A stretch of DNA of 64,000 nt from CAYWYR01 sp964462685. GTDB lineage: Bacteria; Bacteroidota; Ignavibacteria; Kapaibacteriales; UBA2268. Numbering within the stretch: the first letter of the stretch is position 1; the number at the start of each line of letters is the position of its first letter. Under the pieces are notes generated by a model. That model was given only the letters and a program-made list of their open reading frames with translations. It was not told the DNA's origin and did not search any database. The stretch covers positions 67,659-131,658 of the forward strand of contig CAYWYR010000009.1 of assembly GCA_964462685.1 (NCBI GenBank), read 5' to 3'. Positions 56,293-64,000 of the stretch are shown here, in pieces. The translations under genes and the position numbers were made by a program.

Positions 56293-56322
56293 TCATTAAC
56301 GTTACATATAAAGAACGATAGC

Positions 56323-59300
56323 TTATTTAATAAAGCCGATCTTTCTCATTTCTGTTCTGTTGCCAATGGTTACTTGAACAAAATACTGACCGTTGGGAAG
56401 GTTTAGTTCGCCGAGATCTATATTAATCGTATAAACACCTGCAGCCATCATACCTTTTTCTATGGTTTTAATAGTCTGGCCAGTAGCTGAGATAACATTA
56501 AGTGATACTTCAGATGCTCTTACCATATTGATTTTGATAGCCGAAGAACCGTTTGAAGGGTTCGGGCTTGGATTGCCTACCCAAACGCCGTCTATCATTT
56601 CCTCTACACTAGAAACCACTGAACCGCTAGTTACTGTAACTATAGTTGAAGCGCTTTGGATCTGGCCGCAATCATTACTGATTACAACAAAGTACTCTCC
56701 AGTATCACCTGTTGCAGTAGCTGGTATTGAGTAAGTATTCACGATATCATCCTGAACCGATACCCCATCTTTGAACCACTCATATCTTAAATCAGCGTCA
56801 CCGGTAGCTGTAACAGATAAGTTCAGCGGATCGCCAGCGGAAAGGTTTGAAGCGACATCGAGATCTTGAGTGATAGCGGGACCTTCTTTTACATCAAGAT
56901 CAAATGGAGTAGAAACTACACCTGTCATATTATTGTTTGAATAGATACGTACCGCATACTCACCCTCGTTAGCTATTTCTGAACTTGCGATATTTAATGC
57001 ACTAGTCATTGATCCAGTAATATTCATATCATCAACAAGATCAACTCCGTCTTTTATCCATTGGTACATTATCTGATCGTTGCCACGAGTTGTAGCATCT
57101 ACGCTGAATGTTAAAGGCTCACCAGAGCATACTTCAGATACAGACTGTATGCTGTTTATAACGAATGAAGATTCTTCTATCATTACTGATACAGTATAAG
57201 CGGTATCACATCTACCGATAATCATCGCATAGTACTCACGTGCAACAGTATCTGGTGTGAAGAAATCATCGAACGCCAGGTCTCTGATATGTAGTATATC
57301 TGACTGTGCACCTGAAACTCTGTCATTATTTTCCATTGGCAGAGAATCTCTGTACCACTGTATGTTAGTTCTGTAGGTTGGAGGTAAGCCGTTAGCGTGC
57401 GCATCGAAAGTGAATTGAGCAGAGCCGCCTATAGCACCAGACGCATTCATCGGCTGCTCAGTTATTTCAGTATCGCGGGCGACATGAATTACTATACTAT
57501 CTGATTGTGCTACCGGGCAAACATTTTCTCCCGTGATCTGAAATTCATAGACACCGCTATCTGTGTAATCTGCACTTGCAAAAACAAGACCGTTGGAAGT
57601 AGCTCCTGGTATCGGTAACCCATCTTTAAACCATTGGTAGGTAAGGTTTGTACCGTTGGAAGTCGAACCCAGTATTATTTCATCGCCTTGGCAATATACC
57701 GCAGACTGAGACTGGCTGAATATTCTAGGTGAATCAAACAATGTAAAAGGCAGAGATATATCATTGTATATCGGATCATCAACGGCTTCAATATAAAGCT
57801 GCAGATTAGGATCTTCAGTGAAGTCCTGTGGCCTTACCGCAAAAGTAGTATCAATGATATCATTTACTTCATTAGCGTTGACATCTAGATTATTGATCAA
57901 TAGATTTCTTCTACCTGTGCCATCAATAAAATAAACATCGACTACTGCGATACCTCTAGCTAAGAAGGTTATATCAACTACGTCTCTATCATTACAATAT
58001 TCGTTATTGATAGGGTCCTGATAGCTTATCACCTCAAGCTGAGGCACTTGTAGCTGGATTGCGTTGTTTACGCCAAGTTCTTCTCTTTGAGTCATATCGA
58101 GATTGACGCCGTCCCAGAATGCCGTCGGGCTTTCATAAGATTCATTGATAGAACCGTCCCTGAACAGATGCTCGATCTTCTCCAATCTACTGTCGTTCGG
58201 GATGAAGGTAGCCCATGCACCAGGTGTGCCTGGGGTGAAACCAGAATAGTTGTTTGGTGCAGGCCCGGCAAGTTCCCATACTCCGCTCAATCGGGAATAG
58301 AAGTCAGGTGTACCTTGATCAAAGCCTCTTTCAGGATTACATGTTACCGGGTCATAATCGAATACAGTCTGGATACCAGTCATGCCGTTCATTACTTTAG
58401 CTACTGTATAAGGTCTTGTATCGTTGGTTTCCTCATATAATGCAAGATAAGTGTCTGGTGCAAGATCAGTATCATCATCCCATAAGCCAGTAGCTGAATA
58501 TTGTCTGTCATTAGGATTTGGATTGAACTTGATTACTTCAGAAGGCAATTGAGACTGTACTCTTCTTATTGAGTTTAGATTCTCATCGGCTATCTCAACT
58601 GTCCAGTACAATGTATCTCCTTCCGTAGAGTTGAGCGGAGATGCGAACATACCGTCTCCGTTCATAAGCATCGGTATCCAGATATCTTTGGATGTTTCTC
58701 CGGGACCAGTAACAAACGTAGAGTATCTTCTTTCTTGTTTACAATCAGGATCGCCGTTGAATCTGCCGAAATCGTTTACCCAATACTCTCCGGTCCTGTC
58801 ATCGTAGTTGATATTGATTCCGCGGCTTCTAGCGCCTTGCAAAAGGTTAAGGCCAAGCTGATAGTAATCATCTTCCACCATAGCGGATGTGTAATTGTAT
58901 TCAGTATTCGGATGAAGGTTCTCAAGAGTCACAAGTGCCCAGTTAGGTATTTGTTCGTTGTAAACCTGGCCGCCATCAAAATAACCCATAAAGTATTTCG
59001 GTACGATTCTATCGGTAAGGGCAGGGGTAGCGTTTACATCAAGCGGCATTCTCATGTTTTCGCTAAGGCCCTGCGATATAGCACCGACATCAAATGAACC
59101 TACAGTTTCAAATTCTGTGTTTGTGAAAGTAGCTGTACCTTGGCTGAAGGTTGATACAACTGTATCAACTGGTTGGCCTGCTAAATCATAAAGTATTAGA
59201 TCAACATCGAAAGCATCGTAGTTCATATTCAGTGAACCGTCCTGATTTCGGGCAGTTACGTAATACTCAGGATGTCTTACATCTACATAAGCCTTTCTCT

Positions 59301-60795
59301 CGAGATCTTCAATTTCCAGATAAGATGGCCCTTGAGAAGTCGTAAGCTGATAATTGGCTGATTGTATAAGATTGGTTGATCTGTCAACGGCAATTATCTC
59401 AAAAGTCTCTTCTGCATCGTAACTAACTGTTACAGTAGTGAAGTAGTCGCCCGAAGGGATAGTGGCCGTAGTTGTACCGTTAAGCTGACCGTTCCCCATT
59501 GCGAGCTGAATCTCTATATCCGTATCTTGTGCTACATCCTGTGGAATACCGTTAGCATCGAGGGCTTCGACTATAACTTGGAAGTTAAGATTTTGTATAG
59601 GTGAAACAGGTCTTGTCTCAGCTATTGATAGCTGGGTAGGATTTCCGGCAATTCTATTACCTGTAATACTGATATCGTCAACTCTTATTCTTGCGGTCTC
59701 TCCACCGCCATTACCTGAAGATCTGTAACGGAACGCGAATCTCACGTTTCTGAATGAAATATTATCAATATTAAAAGGTGCGATTACATCAAAATCCCAG
59801 TCATCTCTCTGGTTGTCTATACCCGCGTTAATAACATTCCAAGTTGCGTTTGTCGGGTCACTAATTCCATCATAATCAGTTGAATAAAGAAGCTGTAGCG
59901 GATCGGAAGTGTTATTATCGGAAAATCTTTGTACATACTCGAATCCAAGCTCTTTGTTGTTATATTTTCTAAGATCGAAGGCGGGTGAAATCAGCCAGTC
60001 ATCCGAAGGGCCTTGTGCACCGAATGCATTCGCCTCTGCCCAAAAATCACCGTTGCGATCGCCAAGATACCAATCAGCACTACCTGAAACGCTGAATGCT
60101 TCAAACGGCGACAGGTCGCTTTGGCCTTGGAAATCTTCTGTAAATGGCAATTCAGCAAAAAGTGGCTGAACCGGAGCAGGATTATTGGTTGGGAAAGGCG
60201 AGATGCCGAAACCAGTGGGGTCGTTTCCATCAGCAACATCTTCAAATCTAGTCGAAGGGTCACTCCAACCGTCGGCATCTCCAGTAGTAATGCCTTGCTG
60301 AATCTGAATATTTCTGTTTTGGGTTGATACGCCGTTTCCTATCCAAAAAGATCCTGGGTCTTGCCCTTCGATACCAAACATATCAATATCGGTTCCGCCA
60401 TAAACCAATATCAAGGCATCATCACCATTGAAACCAAAATTCACATCTGCAGTAGTTACACCTGGAGAATTAGCGTTCACAAAACTTATCAAATCTGTGG
60501 TACCAAGAACCATTACAGCTCTATCAGCAAGAACGCCACTGTTTATCGTGGCTAAAGGGTTATTACTTGAATTAGCTCTATCATTGCCGTTATTGCCCCA
60601 GAATACTTCAAGGTTATTGGCGGTGAAATCAATATCGGCACCAGTATTGTTTACTATCTCGATACCCTTATAAAAACTGCCACCGCTCGCGTCTTCTATA
60701 TACTGTGATATGAATATATCTTGTGAAAATGATGAGAGGACTCCTGAGAGTAGCATAGCCAATAGGGCTATCGAACTATTTATAGTTCTTTGCAT
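56323..60795 (-). CDS. Giant secreted protein: lamin-tail-like, choice-of-anchor-J and Ig-like domains, T9SS tail
   Basis: A 1490-residue exported protein, the largest here. The signal peptide is RTINSSIALLAMLLSGVLSS. A lamin-tail-like domain (ISQYIEDASGGSFYKGIEIV to DPGSFWIGNG) is followed by a choice-of-anchor-J/MAM-type domain (LPFTEDFQGQSDLSPFE, DDWLISPAFDL) at ~215-385. Several Ig-like repeats occur toward the C-terminus (ATSNGLVFASADYTDSGVYE, TYRTNIQWYRDSLPM, RYEWFKDGVSVQDDI). The final ~75 residues (SEVSLNVISATGQTIKTI, MRKIGFIK) form a T9SS sorting domain. Divergent from the endonuclease gene. Confidence 0.87.
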   Translation of the reverse strand: MQRTINSSIALLAMLLSGVLSSFSQDIFISQYIEDASGGSFYKGIEIVNNTGADIDFTANNLEVFWGNNGNDRANSSNNPLATINSGVLADRAVMVLGTTDLISFVNANSPGVTTADVNFGFNGDDALILVYGGTDIDMFGIEGQDPGSFWIGNGVSTQNRNIQIQQGITTGDADGWSDPSTRFEDVADGNDPTGFGISPFPTNNPAPVQPLFAELPFTEDFQGQSDLSPFEAFSVSGSADWYLGDRNGDFWAEANAFGAQGPSDDWLISPAFDLRKYNNKELGFEYVQRFSDNNTSDPLQLLYSTDYDGISDPTNATWNVINAGIDNQRDDWDFDVIAPFNIDNISFRNVRFAFRYRSSGNGGGETARIRVDDISITGNRIAGNPTQLSIAETRPVSPIQNLNFQVIVEALDANGIPQDVAQDTDIEIQLAMGNGQLNGTTTATIPSGDYFTTVTVSYDAEETFEIIAVDRSTNLIQSANYQLTTSQGPSYLEIEDLERKAYVDVRHPEYYVTARNQDGSLNMNYDAFDVDLILYDLAGQPVDTVVSTFSQGTATFTNTEFETVGSFDVGAISQGLSENMRMPLDVNATPALTDRIVPKYFMGYFDGGQVYNEQIPNWALVTLENLHPNTEYNYTSAMVEDDYYQLGLNLLQGARSRGININYDDRTGEYWVNDFGRFNGDPDCKQERRYSTFVTGPGETSKDIWIPMLMNGDGMFASPLNSTEGDTLYWTVEIADENLNSIRRVQSQLPSEVIKFNPNPNDRQYSATGLWDDDTDLAPDTYLALYEETNDTRPYTVAKVMNGMTGIQTVFDYDPVTCNPERGFDQGTPDFYSRLSGVWELAGPAPNNYSGFTPGTPGAWATFIPNDSRLEKIEHLFRDGSINESYESPTAFWDGVNLDMTQREELGVNNAIQLQVPQLEVISYQDPINNEYCNDRDVVDITFLARGIAVVDVYFIDGTGRRNLLINNLDVNANEVNDIIDTTFAVRPQDFTEDPNLQLYIEAVDDPIYNDISLPFTLFDSPRIFSQSQSAVYCQGDEIILGSTSNGTNLTYQWFKDGLPIPGATSNGLVFASADYTDSGVYEFQITGENVCPVAQSDSIVIHVARDTEITEQPMNASGAIGGSAQFTFDAHANGLPPTYRTNIQWYRDSLPMENNDRVSGAQSDILHIRDLAFDDFFTPDTVAREYYAMIIGRCDTAYTVSVMIEESSFVINSIQSVSEVCSGEPLTFSVDATTRGNDQIMYQWIKDGVDLVDDMNITGSMTSALNIASSEIANEGEYAVRIYSNNNMTGVVSTPFDLDVKEGPAITQDLDVASNLSAGDPLNLSVTATGDADLRYEWFKDGVSVQDDIVNTYSIPATATGDTGEYFVVISNDCGQIQSASTIVTVTSGSVVSSVEEMIDGVWVGNPSPNPSNGSSAIKINMVRASEVSLNVISATGQTIKTIEKGMMAAGVYTINIDLGELNLPNGQYFVQVTIGNRTEMRKIGFIK

Positions 60796-60837
60796 TACAG
60801 ATATTTCCGTTTTATGAATATGTATTTATGATTTTCT

Positions 60838-60845
60838 CAAACATA
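60838..60845 (-). promoter_or_regulatory. Bacteroidota-type -7 element for the 1490-residue protein (candidate)
   Basis: The minus strand reads TATGTTTG, matching TAnnTTTG, 43 bases before the ATG. No TTG (-33) is seen at the expected position. Confidence 0.35.
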
Positions 60846-60962
60846 ATGAATGAAAATAAATTTTTTGTTTAGATTCTGTTAATTATCGATGAGTATTTAA
60901 CATCGTTATCAACACTATCATATTTAAGTCTTAATACCGAAAATTACAATTGAAATTTTAGT

Positions 60963-60970
60963 TATCTTTG
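60963..60970 (+). promoter_or_regulatory. Bacteroidota-type -7 element for the endonuclease-transporter operon (candidate)
   Basis: TATCTTTG matches TAnnTTTG 48 bases before the ATG. A -33 TTG is not found at the expected spacing. Confidence 0.4.
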
Positions 60971-61017
60971 AACCTTATATTATTAAAAAACTCTCACATA
61001 TCTAAAGTAAATCTAAA

Positions 61018-62613
61018 ATGAATATATTTCTAGCCTTTTGTTTCTGCGTAGCAACTCAGGTTGCACTATCGGCACAAATCTGTGATATCAGCTATACAAC
61101 AAATGGAACTTCTTCGATAACTATAGGGAACAACTTCTCACAGGAGTGGGTTATCTCAAATAACTCCGATAATACTATTGAGATTGATATCGCGGATGTG
61201 TTTGAATCCTACGGTATTGATGTAGAGGTTATTTTAGATAAGAATAACATTAACGCGAATGGGACAGCAAATTTAGTACTTACAGGCATAGCTGATAATT
61301 ATATCCCTTATGAAGGTCTGATAACCGTATCAACCATCTGTAAAGACAATGCTTTAGAACTTCATATTCCTTTTGATATAACGCCTGTATATGCAGATCA
61401 GCAGATCCAATCGTACTGGAGCAATACTTACGGCCTTTGGGGGGCTGAACTTAAGGATACGATATCGTCGATTATCACAAGAACGCATGATCCCTTAAGC
61501 TATAGAGACGCCAGGGACTATATGTACACTTTCGTTGATAATTTCAATAATACCTTGGAGTGCGTTTATACAGGGCGGCAGATACAGCATACTTCGGGTA
61601 GGCCGAACGTGAATACGACTGGTATCAATACCGAGCATTCCTGGCCGCAGTCGTTCGGTGCATCAGTGGAGCCTGCACTAAGTGATGCGTTTCATTTCTA
61701 CCCTTGCGATCAGAACGCGAATTCAGAAAGAGGAAATACCGAGTTTGGATTAGTGACAGGAACTGTTTTCTTTCAGCAGGGCGGTAGTAAGCTCGGGCTT
61801 GATGATATCGGAAGGCGCAGGTTTGAGCCGAGAGACATAAAAAAAGGTGATATCGCCCGAGGGCTGTTTTACTTTTCTCTAAGGTATGGTAATATCGATA
61901 ACTATCTTGCCTCGCAAGAGGAAATTCTACGCGAATGGTCTGATATCGACCAGCCGGATACATGGGAAACAAACAGAGGCAACGGCATATTCGAGATGCA
62001 GAAAAACCGCAACCCGTTCATAGATAATCCAGCTTATCTAGAGCAAATACCAAGCATCAGCTTTAATGATGACGTAGAAAGAAAAAGAGACATCCAGTTT
62101 AACGATGATGACATAACTTTTTCTTTTGATGCGTTAGGTATAACCGATCTTGAATCTACCGTGGCGATTAGACTTTTCAACTCCGGTTTGGAAGAGGGTC
62201 AGATACTTTTCGTGTCATCGGATAACAATGATTTTATACCCAGCATATCCGAGGATGATATTATCAGCCCGGACGGCGACGGGGTTGTAATGGTAACTGT
62301 TCCGAACGCAGATGATTCCGCTACCATTACTATTGTTACCAATGGCGGAACCTTCACAAAAAAGATAATCACTATCCCCACATTTGTATCAGTTGAAGAA
62401 AGCGAGGATGTATCTTACATAATTAACGGACAAACTATTTTGGCTAAAAGAGATATGTTTATCACCATATCGGATATCAATGGGCGAATTGTAAGATCAC
62501 AAACACTAAAAGCTGGAGAATCATTTGAAATTGGATTCACAGGTAAGATGATAATATCAACCGAAATTAACGGCAAAATCAATTCAGATCTTCGATCAAT
62601 AGGTATAGAATAA
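61018..62613 (+). CDS. Secreted endonuclease I with T9SS sorting domain
   Basis: A 531-residue exported nuclease. Signal peptide MNIFLAFCFCVATQVALSAQ. A beta-rich N-terminal domain (residues ~20-125) precedes the endonuclease I/EndA His-Me-finger domain, with the hallmark TEHSWPQS (His207), HFYPCDQNANSERGN and FEPRDIKKGDIARGLFYFSL. The C-terminal region ends in ITISDINGRIVRSQTLKAGE and KMIISTEINGK, a T9SS-type tail. It should degrade extracellular DNA/RNA. The nucleoside transporter starts right after its stop, so the two likely form a nucleic-acid scavenging unit. Confidence 0.93.
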   Translation: MNIFLAFCFCVATQVALSAQICDISYTTNGTSSITIGNNFSQEWVISNNSDNTIEIDIADVFESYGIDVEVILDKNNINANGTANLVLTGIADNYIPYEGLITVSTICKDNALELHIPFDITPVYADQQIQSYWSNTYGLWGAELKDTISSIITRTHDPLSYRDARDYMYTFVDNFNNTLECVYTGRQIQHTSGRPNVNTTGINTEHSWPQSFGASVEPALSDAFHFYPCDQNANSERGNTEFGLVTGTVFFQQGGSKLGLDDIGRRRFEPRDIKKGDIARGLFYFSLRYGNIDNYLASQEEILREWSDIDQPDTWETNRGNGIFEMQKNRNPFIDNPAYLEQIPSISFNDDVERKRDIQFNDDDITFSFDALGITDLESTVAIRLFNSGLEEGQILFVSSDNNDFIPSISEDDIISPDGDGVVMVTVPNADDSATITIVTNGGTFTKKIITIPTFVSVEESEDVSYIINGQTILAKRDMFITISDINGRIVRSQTLKAGESFEIGFTGKMIISTEINGKINSDLRSIGIE

Positions 62614-63900
62614 TTGATCGAATCTTTTTTAGATATAATCAGGCCGATACTCGGAATAAGTATTTTTATCGGTATTACCCTACTTATATCTTCCGATAGA
62701 AAATCCGTATCGAAGAGCCTGATTGTAAAAGCTATCGGCCTGCAGGCTGTGCTGTGCTTAACGGTTCTGAAAGTGCCAGGCGTACTGGATGTATTCGAAT
62801 GGATATCGAACGGATTCGTATCTGTGGCCCAGTTTGCAAATTTCGGTGCTGATTTTCTTTTCGGAAGCCTTAGTGCGGATATTGATTCATACGGTTTTAT
62901 CTTCGTTTTTAGAGTAATCCCCCCTATCATCTTTTTTTCAGCACTCTCTTCATTATTATATTATCTCGGTATATTACAGAAAATAGTAAACCTACTGGCA
63001 AGGGTGCTCGAAAAAGTACTTGGCATAAGCGGCGCGGAATCACTGGCGGCAGCTGCAAATGTTTTTCTCGGCCATACAGAAGCTCCCCTACTTGTAAAGC
63101 CCTACCTATCTAAGATGACTGATTCCGAGATTTTCTCGCTCGTGGTTGGCGGGCTTGCAACAATCTCAGGCGCGGTGTTGGTGGCTTGCGTATCGATACT
63201 CGGGCAGAGCGATCCCGAACGGTTACAGTATTTTGCTACCCAGTTTCTCACCGCCTCAATCATATCTGCGCCAGCGGCGATAATGTTCGCCAAAATAATA
63301 TTCCCAAGCAACGATAACACGGCTTTTTCCGATGAGGTTATTGAGCCCGAAAGCAAACACGTGAATGCTTTCGACGCATTGGCTTCAGGAACATTTGACG
63401 GAACTAAACTGGCAGTGAACGTCGCGGTAATGCTCCTTGTATTTGTATCGCTGATAGCGCTTATCAACACTGGGCTAACTGCTTCGATTGGTGAATGGAC
63501 CGGCCTGAACACCGCCATAGGCGGCGAAGGGCTTACAATGCAATATATACTGGGATGGGTTTTCGCACCCGTTTCGTGGCTTATGGGTGTATCAAGTGAA
63601 GCTGTTTTATCGGCTGGGCAACTGATCGGTGAAAAAACAGTGGCAAACGAAATATTAGCTTACCAGTCCATGTCGGCAATGATAAACGATGGTGTGTTAA
63701 CAGCCGATAGAGATATAGCTATACTTACCTATGGGCTTTGCGGGTTCGCAAACTTCGGTTCTATTGGGATAATGATAGGAGCCATGAACGCCCTAGCGCC
63801 AAACAAAAAGGGATTTGTAGCCAAGTATGCTATAAAAGCTCTCATTGCAGGATCGTTTGCGAGCTTTTCGACTGGCTGTATAGCTGGGATAATAGTTTGA
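62614..63900 (+). CDS. Concentrative nucleoside transporter (NupC/CNT family)
   Basis: A 428-residue membrane protein with 8-10 predicted helices. It has the CNT motifs LGISGAESLAAAANVFLGHT and EAPLLVKPYLSKMTDSEIF, VVGGLATISGAVLVACVSI and MAINDG-like/FANFGSIGIMIGAM segments. It would import nucleosides with H+ or Na+ (specific ion unknown). The TTG start directly follows the TAA of the nuclease gene. C-terminal length is usual for the family, and the frame after the stop remains open (see the next entry). Confidence 0.94.
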   Translation: MIESFLDIIRPILGISIFIGITLLISSDRKSVSKSLIVKAIGLQAVLCLTVLKVPGVLDVFEWISNGFVSVAQFANFGADFLFGSLSADIDSYGFIFVFRVIPPIIFFSALSSLLYYLGILQKIVNLLARVLEKVLGISGAESLAAAANVFLGHTEAPLLVKPYLSKMTDSEIFSLVVGGLATISGAVLVACVSILGQSDPERLQYFATQFLTASIISAPAAIMFAKIIFPSNDNTAFSDEVIEPESKHVNAFDALASGTFDGTKLAVNVAVMLLVFVSLIALINTGLTASIGEWTGLNTAIGGEGLTMQYILGWVFAPVSWLMGVSSEAVLSAGQLIGEKTVANEILAYQSMSAMINDGVLTADRDIAILTYGLCGFANFGSIGIMIGAMNALAPNKKGFVAKYAIKALIAGSFASFSTGCIAGIIV

Positions 63901-64000
63901 TCCGAGGGGCACGGGCGTTTTGCTACGTGGCGGCCTGACTCGCTTGAGTACAGCTCGGCGATTGACAGCAATGCTGTGCTGGGCATGGACTCGATACTTT
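63901..64000 (+). other. GC-rich 3' flank with an open reading phase, unassigned
   Basis: The last 100 bases have a visibly higher GC content than the preceding kilobases and continue open, in the same phase as the transporter, for 33 codons (SEGHGRFATWRPDSLEY at the start) to the window edge. Third positions are GC-rich. An ATG at 63985 could begin a separate gene. I cannot assign a function. Confidence 0.25.

Noticed and set aside
58087..59097. Two plus-strand frames of 117 and 120 codons
   Set aside because: Antisense to the 1490-residue secreted protein; cysteine- and isoleucine-rich shadows without motifs.
63102..63518. 138-codon minus-strand frame (also 62415-62930)
   Set aside because: Both lie opposite the CNT transporter and the nuclease; neither has a recognisable motif.

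Overview
The window looks like chromosome from an AT-rich member of the Bacteroidota/Chlorobiota (FCB) group. A Kapabacteria- or Ignavibacteria-like lineage is my best guess. The basis is: eight predicted secreted proteins ending in type IX secretion (T9SS)-style sorting domains, choice-of-anchor-D and Ig-like secreted giants, DUF1573, DUF4159/DUF4175, the DUF1800/DUF1501 pair, an alternative Bacteroidota-type GlmU, a Bacteroidota-style LptD, and promoter-like TAnnTTTG (-7) elements. The taxonomic call is inference. I saw no rRNA, tRNA, CRISPR array, prophage or insertion sequence. No gap between genes exceeds about 300 bases. TTG starts are common.

Layout. 1-5.2 kb: the end of a T9SS cargo protein, an ABC ATPase without a standard start codon, DUF1573, a 781-aa secreted protein coupled to an outer-membrane barrel. 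5.2-10.1 kb (minus): rsmG, DUF4159, and a giant coiled-coil DUF4175-like protein. 10.2-15.5 kb: trmH (+), then a minus operon of a VWA membrane protein, a TonB-dependent receptor and a GmhB-like phosphatase. 15.7-17.4 kb: a flavin reductase and gap. 17.5-23 kb (minus): a methyltransferase, TauE/SafE, DUF427 and a 1258-aa T9SS protein. 23-25 kb: an AI-2E-type permease, a small CXXCH secreted protein, an ArsC/Spx-like protein. 25-26.3 kb: an exported beta-propeller-like protein. 26.4-33.8 kb: a plus operon (GlmU-N-like nucleotidyltransferase, methylmalonyl-CoA epimerase, gpmA, two exported TldD/PmbA homologues, a duplicated GT2-TPR protein). 33.8-37.2 kb (minus): pyrG, FKBP, alternative GlmU. 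37.3-40.9 kb: an orphan solute-binding lipoprotein with a thioredoxin lipoprotein, dtd, and an argD-like aminotransferase. 40.9-46 kb (minus): queD-like, folE, rnhB, DUF1800, DUF1501. 46.1-50.8 kb: a lipoprotein plus lptD, then a response-regulator/histidine-kinase hybrid. 50.9-60.8 kb (minus): two very large secreted T9SS proteins and a GlcD-type FAD oxidase. 61-63.9 kb: secreted endonuclease I coupled to a nucleoside transporter.

How they work together. Much of the window concerns the envelope: LPS assembly (LptD), nucleotide-sugar supply (alternative GlmU), an FKBP and a thioredoxin-like lipoprotein, and many exported cargo proteins. The most coherent small systems are the exported TldD/TldE-like pair, the endonuclease I/nucleoside-transporter pair that could scavenge extracellular DNA, and the VWA-TonB receptor-DUF4159-DUF4175 set. 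The most unusual signal is at the level of initiation: two genes whose conserved N-termini are reachable only from AUA, AUU or AUC codons, and repeated TTGA stop/start overlaps in place of ATGA. I did not find a clear-cut new defence or mobile system.
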